A stretch of DNA of 64,000 nucleotides, from contig NC_072801.1 in the NCBI RefSeq assembly GCF_028583425.1, positions 19,736,001 through 19,800,000 of the forward strand, in the 5' to 3' direction. Source of the DNA: Eublepharis macularius. Taxonomy: Eukaryota; Chordata; Lepidosauria; Squamata; Eublepharidae. The number at the start of each line of letters is the position of its first letter. The stretch's first letter is position 1. Position numbers and translations under genes: made by a program. The notes beneath the pieces were generated by a model. The model had not been told where the DNA came from. It was given only the letters and a program-made list of their open reading frames with translations, and ran no database searches. Positions 57,770-64,000 of this stretch are shown piece after piece.

Positions 57770-58130
57770 TCGGTATTATCTCTTTGCCCCAGTCTGAACA
57801 AGGACTTGGAATTGCTCACTCCCTGTCAGTGTTAATATCTTGCATATCCTACTCCTTACAACACTTAATCGGTTCAGCTGTACTGGCTGTCCTTTTCTAA
57901 ATGAAATCTGTTTATTATGTTGCACTCTGTCCTTTCCAAGATCAAGTCTAATTTTGTGTTTGCTTGTCTGTCAACTGTTGAGAGAGTAGTTCAAGTGGAG
58001 TAAATCACTCTTTTGATCGGATACTGTTTTAAACTGGCCTCTTGGTACTGTCTGCTGATGTTGATATGCATCTACTAGTGAGTTTCCACACTGATGAACA
58101 GCAAAACAGCAATAGAATTGTTCTCCTTAA
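57770..58130 (+). mobile_element. Diverged repeat, probably Penelope-like body
   Basis: TGCCCCAGTCTGAACAAGGA, ACTCCCTGTCAGTGTTAATA and GTTTTAAACTGGCCTCTTGG run in the same order as in 48777-49095. It is AT-rich and non-coding. Confidence 0.5.
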
Positions 58131-58251
58131 CTAGCATTATAAGAAGATTTGTTATATAAGGGGAGGAGTGACATACAGCAATGGTGGTCGCATAGAACAG
58201 GAGCTCCCAAACCTGAACGCCCAGACAGCAGCATATAAAACATCTTACCGG

Positions 58252-58480
58252 TAGGGTTGCCAGCCTCCAGGTAGTGGCTGGAGATCTCCCGGAATTACAA
58301 CTGGTCTACAGGACACAGGGATCAGTTCACCTGGAGAAAATGGCTACTTTGGCGGGTGGACTCTATGGAATTATGCCATGCCAAGGCCCTTTCCCTCCCC
58401 AAACCCAACTTTCTCCAGGTTTCTCCAGGCTTCACCCCCCAGATCTCCAGGAATTTCCTAACTTGGAGCTGGCAACCCTA
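58252..58480. mobile_element. Non-autonomous hAT-like element (GTTGCCA family), antisense to the 19901 copy
   Basis: Begins TAGGGTTGCCAGCCTCCAGG and ends GGAGCTGGCAACCCTA. Flanks CTTACCGG (58244-58251) and CTTACCAG (58481-58488) are an 8-bp duplication with one change. Interior motifs are the reverse of those at 19901-20115. Confidence 0.85.
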
Positions 58481-58488
58481 CTTACCAG

Positions 58489-59480
58489 CCAAGCAGGTAT
58501 TTGTAATCTGGGGAAAACAAGCAGCAACAAAAACAGAAGCGTTGTTGCTGATCCAGCTTCAGCTAAATCATTCTTTTCCCCTGGTGAGTCCTACAGTTTA
58601 GCAGGCCCTGGGGCTATGAAGATGCCTAAAATGGCGGCCAGCCAAAGCTTAGACACTAATGTTAATGCATCTCTAAATAAAAAGGACCTTTGGGACCTAA
58701 AAGAGGATCTAGAACAAAGAATTACATCCAAGCTTTCACAACTTATAGAGCCTATGATCTTCCAACGTAAAGAAATTAATGATACTCTTAAAGAAACAGC
58801 ACAAATGGCAGCTACTGCCTTGGAGTTGGGCCTTACACTCCAAGAGGAAATCAAAGACTGGCAATCTTTTGAGAAAAATATTCAAGAAAAATTCCTAGAA
58901 CTGGACAATAAAACATGTCAAAATAATTTAAAATTTAGGGGGCTTGACGAAAATGTAGAAGGTACTACAGATCTTTCTTCCTTTATCTCCTCATGGTTAG
59001 CCAAGGTACTAAACTTGGAAGACCCCAGTCATCATTAGAGCCTATAGACTGGGCTTTTCAATTCCTAACCAAACTAAATTTTCTTGTGACATAATAGTTT
59101 AATTCCTGCACTTTCGCACCAAAGAAAAGATTCTTAGACTAGCTTGCCTTAAAGGTTTGCTTCTCTACAATCAACAAGAATGTAAAGTTTTCCAGGATCT
59201 TTCTTCTGAAGTATTGCAAAAACGCAAAGGGCTTAAAGAAATCACCAAAAGACTTATAGATGATAATATCTGTTATAGATGGAATCATGTATCCAACTTA
59301 GTGATCCACTGCAATAGAAAAACCTACCAGGCAAATGGTTTAGAGAGCGGAAACATTCTTTTGCGAGCTCTAAACTTAAAACTCGCTACCGCAGATGAAG
59401 ACAAAACACCATCAGAGAATCCAAAGAAGACATCAAGACCACCTAAACTAAGCAAGATTCCAGTTAAACAATCACTATAA
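58489..59480 (+). mobile_element. L1-clade LINE copy C: ORF1 region
   Basis: From the ATG at 58616 a frame encodes an L1 ORF1p-like protein. A helical, charged coiled-coil stretch (DLKEDLEQRITSKLSQLIEP through QEEIKDWQSFEKNIQEKFLE) is followed by the RRM start NNLKFRGLDENVEGTTDLSS, ending at a stop near 59038. The protein continues in another frame with SSEVLQKRKGLKEITKRLID, then CYRWNHVSNLVIH and a C-terminal basic tail to the stop at 59480. It has at least one frame change and one in-frame stop. ORF1p normally binds the L1 RNA. Confidence 0.88.
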
Positions 59481-60217
59481 CTCATCATTATTAACTTTAA
59501 ATATCTCATGTTTAATATGCTGTATTTAGAAACATGCAAAGCCTAAGATTTCTATATCGGCATCTTTTTCTTTTTTATCTTTGCTAGCTGGAGGGAGGAG
59601 GGTGAAATGGAGCCTGGGCTCCTATGCTCCCCCATAGTTAAGATTCCTTGGATAGAAGGCTTTTTATAGCCTTCATTTCTCTAGTCACGAGTCCACTGAA
59701 CTCTGAGGTAATGCCTCAGATCAGAGGTTTAGATACTTAGTTTATTTAGTGATTAGTTATTATATAAATTGTTTAATGCCTTGGTTGTTAAGGGAAGGGA
59801 AAAGGGGGAGCAGGGTAATAGGGCAAAAGGGGGAGAGGGAATAAGGGAGAAGAATTTTTTTTTCAAAATCACTTGAGAGTATGATCAATCATAATTTATA
59901 GTAATGGAACACATGAAAAAATCTATTTCTATGAATTGTTAATGTTAGAGAATACAGTACTGCATTTGGCAAGTAGATCAACACTGGAGCATATTTGCAC
60001 GTTTGACTACAGATGGGGACAAATTCTTTATTTTTATTTTAAATAATGAACTAGAACTATAGATTAATGTCAATTATTTGCAGGGGTCTAAATAACAAAA
60101 TCAAGGCCAAAAGGATGACTAAAGCGATAACCAAACTTGGAACTACAATTTTATTTCTCCATTAGACTCGCCTAAAAAAGCAACAATCCCAATATTTAAA
60201 TCAAACTGATATGATCA
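59481..60217 (+). mobile_element. L1 copy C: inter-ORF spacer and start of ORF2 endonuclease
   Basis: A spacer with purine-rich runs near 59790-59860 leads to a frame from the ATG at 60067: MSIICRGLNNKIKAKRMTKA then ITKLGTTILFLH, stop, TRLKK. This is the typical L1 endonuclease start, where intact copies have QETRL or QETHL. The reading is cut at the L2 insertion. Confidence 0.82.
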
Positions 60218-61784
60218 ACATGCATCAGTCCTGGACCCATTCCAGTCCGGTTTCTGCCCAGGCCACGGGACTGAGACAGTGTTGGTCGCCCTCACAGACG
60301 ATCTCCGTAGGCACCTGGACCAGGGCAGGTCGCAGCTGCTGGTTTTGCTAGATCTCTCAGCAGCATTTGACATGGTCAACCATGATCTGTTGACCCACCA
60401 CCTCGCTGATGTGGGGATTCGAGGTAAGGCCTTACAGTGTCTTGTCTCTTTTCTCCACGGTCAGGGACAGAGAGTGGCACTGGGGGAGAGGTTATCAGCA
60501 TGTCAACCACTGGTGTGCGGTGTCCCGCAGGGGGCGTTACTCTCCCCTTTGTTATTCAATCTTTATATGCGCCCTCTCACCCAGCTGGCACAGAGTTTCA
60601 GACTGGGTTGCCATCAGTATGCGGATGACACCCAGTTGTATCTGTTGATGGAGGGCCAGCCTGGCTCTGCTCCCAATGCCCTAATTAGAGCGCTAGGGGC
60701 TGTGTCTTGATGGGTGAAGCAGAGTAGACTGAAGTTGAACCCCACAAAGACAGAGGTCCTGTACTTGGGCCATGGGGGAAAGATGTGGGGATTCAGCTCC
60801 CAGCCTTTGACAGGGAACCACTTGTGCCTGTCTTATCAGTCTGGAGTCTTGGCATGACACTGGATTCCTCCTTGTCTATGGAGGCCCAGGTCGCGGCAGC
60901 TGCCCATACTGCCTTTTTCCACCTTTGACAGGCCAGGCAGCTTGCCCCCTATCTCTCAACCAATGACCTAGTGACAGTGATCCATGCCAACGGTCACCTC
61001 CAAATTGGATTACTGTAACCCGCAGGGCTTCCCTTGGGTTTGACCTGGAAATTGCAGCGCGTCCAAAATGCTGCTGCTCGTGTCCTGACAGGAATTTCAT
61101 TCAGGGCACATGTGACCCCAACTTTGCAGCAGCTACATTGGCTCCCCATGGAGTTCCAGATCAGGTTCAGGGTTTTGGTCTTGACCTATAAAGCTCTAAA
61201 TGGACTGGGACCAGCATATCTGAGGGACCACCTCTCCCCATATGTACCCTGGAGAGCCCTTAGATCGGCAGGTAAACACCTACTGGTGGTCCCTGGCCCC
61301 AGGGAAGCTCAGCTGGCCTCAACTAGGGCCAGGGCGTTTTCTGTCCTGGTCCTGACCTGGTGGAACTCTCTGTCAGAAGACACTCGGGCCCGCCAAGACC
61401 TTATATCTTTTTGGCAGGCCTGTAAGACAGAGATGTTCCACCAGGCATAGGGTTGAGGCCAGCACTTGGATCCATTCGAAGTAGCCTCCTTGCCATTCTT
61501 CTCCTAGTGTGGGGGGGCGTTATATGGTCCAGCTGCCCCTATGTGCCAGGGAGTTAGAGTTTACCAAACCCACACCTCCACCCTATTTCCCCCGTGTATG
61601 GTGTGCAGGGAAAGGGGAATGGCACCCCATCTGGGTTATTGAAATGTATGCTGCTATATAAGATTTGATTTTATTGTTTTACTGTTTTATCTGTTTACCT
61701 CTGTAATCTGTCTGTTGCTGTAACCCACCCTGAGCCCACTTGCGGGGAGGGCGGGCTATAAATGTATAAATCAATCAATCACAA
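60218..61784 (+). mobile_element. L2-clade LINE, 3' half, inserted into L1 with 9-bp target duplication
   Basis: Flanked by ATATGATCA at 60209-60217 and 61785-61793. Encodes L2-type reverse transcriptase: QSGFCPGHGTETVLVALTDD, LLDLSAAFDMVNHDLL, GVPQGALLSPLLFNLYM, then HQYADDTQLYL with the catalytic YADD intact, up to a stop at 60710. After frame breaks the C-terminal part follows: QRVQNAAARVLTG, LQQLHWLPMEF, LVLTYKALNGLGPAYL, RAFSVL (61034-61450). The 3' tail GAGGGCGGGCTATAAATG ends in an AATC repeat. It is 5' truncated. Confidence 0.93.
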
Positions 61785-62157
61785 ATATGATCACAATATT
61801 TGGCTATATCACCATCCAACTGACAAAGATTACTCTATTCGTTCATAAAATTCATACATGAATTGATTATATCTTTTTATCTCACAATTTAATCAATCAA
61901 GCAATATCTTCACAAATTAGCAAAAAAAATTTGGTCAGATCATGCCTGGATTGACTGTATTCAGTCACTCAAAAATGCAATTAAAAGACAGACACATTGG
62001 AAATTAAATAAATCTTTTTTATTAAATAAAACAATTCAATCAGAAATTACCCTTGATGTTAAACAATATTTTGAATTCAATACCCAGTGCGAAGCCTCCC
62101 AGTCCCCAACATGGGACACCATGAAAACTGTGATAAGGGGAAAGATGATTTCCATTG
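61785..62157 (+). mobile_element. L1 copy C, ORF2 after the endonuclease
   Basis: Readable pieces include DYIFLSHNL-like and WSDHAWID-like remnants of the endonuclease end, then QSLKNAIKRQTHWKLNKSLL and VKQYFEFNTQCEASQSPTWD. Part of the endonuclease between the L2 insertion and this point appears missing. Interrupted at 62158. Confidence 0.75.
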
Positions 62158-62248
62158 TATTGTCGAAGGCTTTCACGGCCGGAGAACGATGGTTGTTGTG
62201 GGTTTTCCGGGCTGTATTGCCGTGGTCTTGGCATTGTAGTTCCTGACG

Positions 62249-62279
62249 TTTCGCCAGCAGCTGTGGCTGGCATCTTCAG
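62249..62279 (-). ncRNA. Hammerhead-ribozyme-like core, left arm
   Basis: On the minus strand CTGAAGA (62279-62273) is followed by the stem GCCAGC/GCTGGC and GAAA (62252-62249), then CGTC. CTGAAGA fits CUGANGA, stem II is six perfect pairs, and GAAAC-GTC resembles the usual site before cleavage. Stem III is almost absent, as in minimal hammerheads of Penelope-like elements. Confidence 0.5.
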
Positions 62280-62319
62280 AGATCTCAGTGAGAGATCTCT
62301 GTCTTTTGGTGCTACACCT

Positions 62320-62354
62320 CTGAAGATGCCAGCCACAGCTGCTGGCGAAACATC
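62320..62354 (+). ncRNA. Hammerhead-ribozyme-like core, right arm
   Basis: CTGAAGA at 62320-62326, GCCAGC (62328-62333) pairing with GCTGGC (62341-62346), GAAA at 62347-62350, then CATC. Mirror image of the left-arm core, with one base changed after GAAA (CATC against CGTC). Confidence 0.5.
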
Positions 62355-62421
62355 AGGAACTACAATGCCAAGACCACGGCAATACAGCCCGGAAAACCCA
62401 CAACAACCACGATTTCCATTG

Positions 62422-63270
62422 CTTCTTACTACAAAAAACAAAAAGAAAAAAATAGAGATGAGGTCTTAATTAGAATCAGAAAGTTAGAAACTGAACATTA
62501 AAAAGTAGTAAAATATATATAAACAATTATTGGCAGAAAGAAAAATTCTGGAAAATCTAGAAATATCTCCAAAAAAAATTATTATAGATGAAACAAAAAT
62601 ATTGGTACAGATCCCCAAAATCACTAAAAATCCTCACCTAGAAAGTCAGAAAAAATATTTCCTCCAGAAATATCAACTATATCATAGATGCTCAAGGTAG
62701 AATTCAAACAAGTTCAGACAAAATTAATGCTATATTTATGGAATATTATAAAAAATATTTGCAAATCTAATAATCCTGATAGCAATTTAATTCTTAACAA
62801 TTTAAACTCTCACAAATTCATTAAAAAAATCTTGCCAGAACATAATCAGTTTATAGAGTGCCCTATCACAACCCAGGAGTTGTAAGATATAATTAAATCA
62901 CTAAAGGCCAATAAGGTTTCTGGCAGGGATGGATTCCCTGTTGAATTTTATAAACGCTTTATTGACAACTTTTGGGTTCTCTTTTAAATCAAAACCATTT
63001 TTCCCTGGTATATTAGCTAAAAGATTAGTTTTATAACAAACTATGTACCTGGAGAGCAAACTGGATTTATGCCATCAGTAAATCTTATAGACAAAACATG
63101 CAAAACACTAAATCTAATTAATGTTTCTGACAATGCAAAGCTTTCAGCAGCACTATTAGCTTTAGATACAGAACAGGCATTTGAAAAAGGAAATTAGCTA
63201 TTTAAAACTATTGTATTATATGGGTTTTCTTGAACATTTTAAAAAAGCGATTAATGCTAGTATATGACGC
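62422..63270 (+). mobile_element. L1 copy C, ORF2 linker and start of reverse transcriptase
   Basis: Readable L1 segments include MLKVEFKQVQTKLMLYLWN, LPEHNQFIECPITTQEL, then SLKANKVSGRDGFPVEFYKR (the KxxGxDGxPxEFYK motif), GEQTGFMPSVN and ALDTEQAFEKGN, where intact copies have LDAEKAFD. Stops are frequent. The copy fades near 63260, before the palm. Confidence 0.85.
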
Positions 63271-64000
63271 CAAAAGCCCTAGTTGAAATCTGCTGCCCCC
63301 TGCTGCTTTTTTACCAGATGCGAAGGTGTAGATGGGCAGGTTGCTCCAATGGGTGCTGGGCCACTAAAATCATCACTGTCTATATCTCCCTCCTCTGATT
63401 GTATGGTGGGGGATGTGGTAAAAATTGTGATTCTATTGGTGGGCGGAGCCCTTTACAGCGGCATTCCATGGGATGAATGAATGCTGAAAAACAAGAGAAC
63501 ACCAGTTAGTGAAATTTACAAATGGTTTTTACCAACATCCTGTTGGCACCCTGAGTTGGATTTGCTACCTGGTCTCGCATAACATTTAATTACTATATGG
63601 ACTGTACCTTTCACAATCATCATTGATATACCTTTGAGTGAGAATACTGTGTGATTTTGTATTATTTATTGGGAATTTATGGTATGTATTGGAGATTTAT
63701 GGATATGTAATTGTTGTTGAATGACTGATATTTATATATGACACTAGTATGCACTAATACACTTTGCACTTTAAAGTATTGAAAAATCACTTACAATCCT
63801 GGATACTGAAGTAGTGGTGTGAATCTGTGTGGGATTACTTAGGGTTTTTTGGAGATAGAAAAATGCCAATTTGGCAACTGCCATGACCTGGGCCTCCATT
63901 GAAAAGGAGGCATCCAGGACTTGCAAGATGACATTTAACTCCTTAAAGACTGCTTCATATCAACCCATCAATTTCCCCTTATAGTTGGAAATCATGCGAA
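63271..64000. other. No gene or classified repeat recognised
   Basis: The first 200 bases are GC-balanced with an open frame at 63283-63480 lacking homology. The rest is AT-rich. Sequence from 63580 to 63790 looks repetitive in character but I could not name a family. Confidence 0.3.

Larger units (their letters stand above)
62158..62410. mobile_element. Fold-back Penelope-like element with 11-bp target duplication, nested in L1
   Basis: Flanked by GATTTCCATTG at 62147-62157 and 62411-62421. The left arm (TGGTTGTTGTGGGTTTTCCG, then GGCATTGTAGTTCCTGACGT) and the right arm are reverse complements over about 90 bases, separated by a spacer of about 40 bases near 62280-62320. Both tails point outward. 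It is a different family from the 18730 element but has the same architecture. Insertion splits the L1 reading frame. Confidence 0.85.

Noticed and set aside
1-64000. Retroviral, LTR or capsid-bearing elements and CRISPR arrays
   Set aside because: I looked for paired long terminal repeats, protease or envelope-like motifs and regularly spaced repeats, and found none I could support. All reverse transcriptase remnants fit non-LTR LINEs.

Overview
This is vertebrate nuclear DNA, almost certainly from a squamate reptile. Two host genes with GT-AG exons can be read. The repeats are a typical squamate mixture: tRNA-derived SINEs, L1 and L2 LINEs, Penelope-like tails and many non-autonomous hAT elements. 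The combination recalls geckos, but I cannot fix the species from sequence alone. I recognised no retroviral or LTR element, Polinton, CRISPR array, rRNA gene or functional tRNA gene.

Host genes: (1) IQCK (IQ motif-containing K), plus strand. Its last three coding exons lie at 7459-7543, 15319-15430 and 27804-27928; earlier exons are upstream of the window, so 1-7458 is probably IQCK intron. (2) GPRC5B, an orphan class C 7TM receptor, minus strand. Coding exons lie at 42348-41343, 35918-35806 and 33289-33245 and give a 387-residue protein. A CpG island at about 55150-56090 is the likely promoter and non-coding first exon. The genes converge tail to tail, as in mammals, with putative 3' ends within a few hundred bases of each other near 28.4-28.9 kb.

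Layout: 1-3240, decayed L1 carrying two nested hAT elements; 4480-5660, antisense L1; 7.4-28.4 kb, IQCK 3' half with large introns holding a LINE (11.6-13.7 kb), a LINE C-terminal piece (21.9-22.7 kb) and a near-perfect fold-back element (18.7 kb); 28.8-33.2 kb, long AT-rich stretch taken as GPRC5B 3' UTR; 33.2-55.5 kb, GPRC5B exons and introns with many SINEs and hAT elements; 55.1-56.1 kb, CpG island; 56.4-63.3 kb, upstream repeat stack (antisense L2, Penelope-like pieces, and an L1 interrupted by an L2 and by a fold-back element); 63.3-64.0 kb, nothing recognised.

The most unusual signal is a set of head-to-head (fold-back) Penelope-like copies. Two are clear and two are decayed. The two clear ones are flanked by 11-12 bp target duplications and carry hammerhead-ribozyme-like cores (CTGANGA, stem II, GAAA). 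One is a 172-bp palindrome with a single mismatched position, so it is either very young or kept identical by some process.
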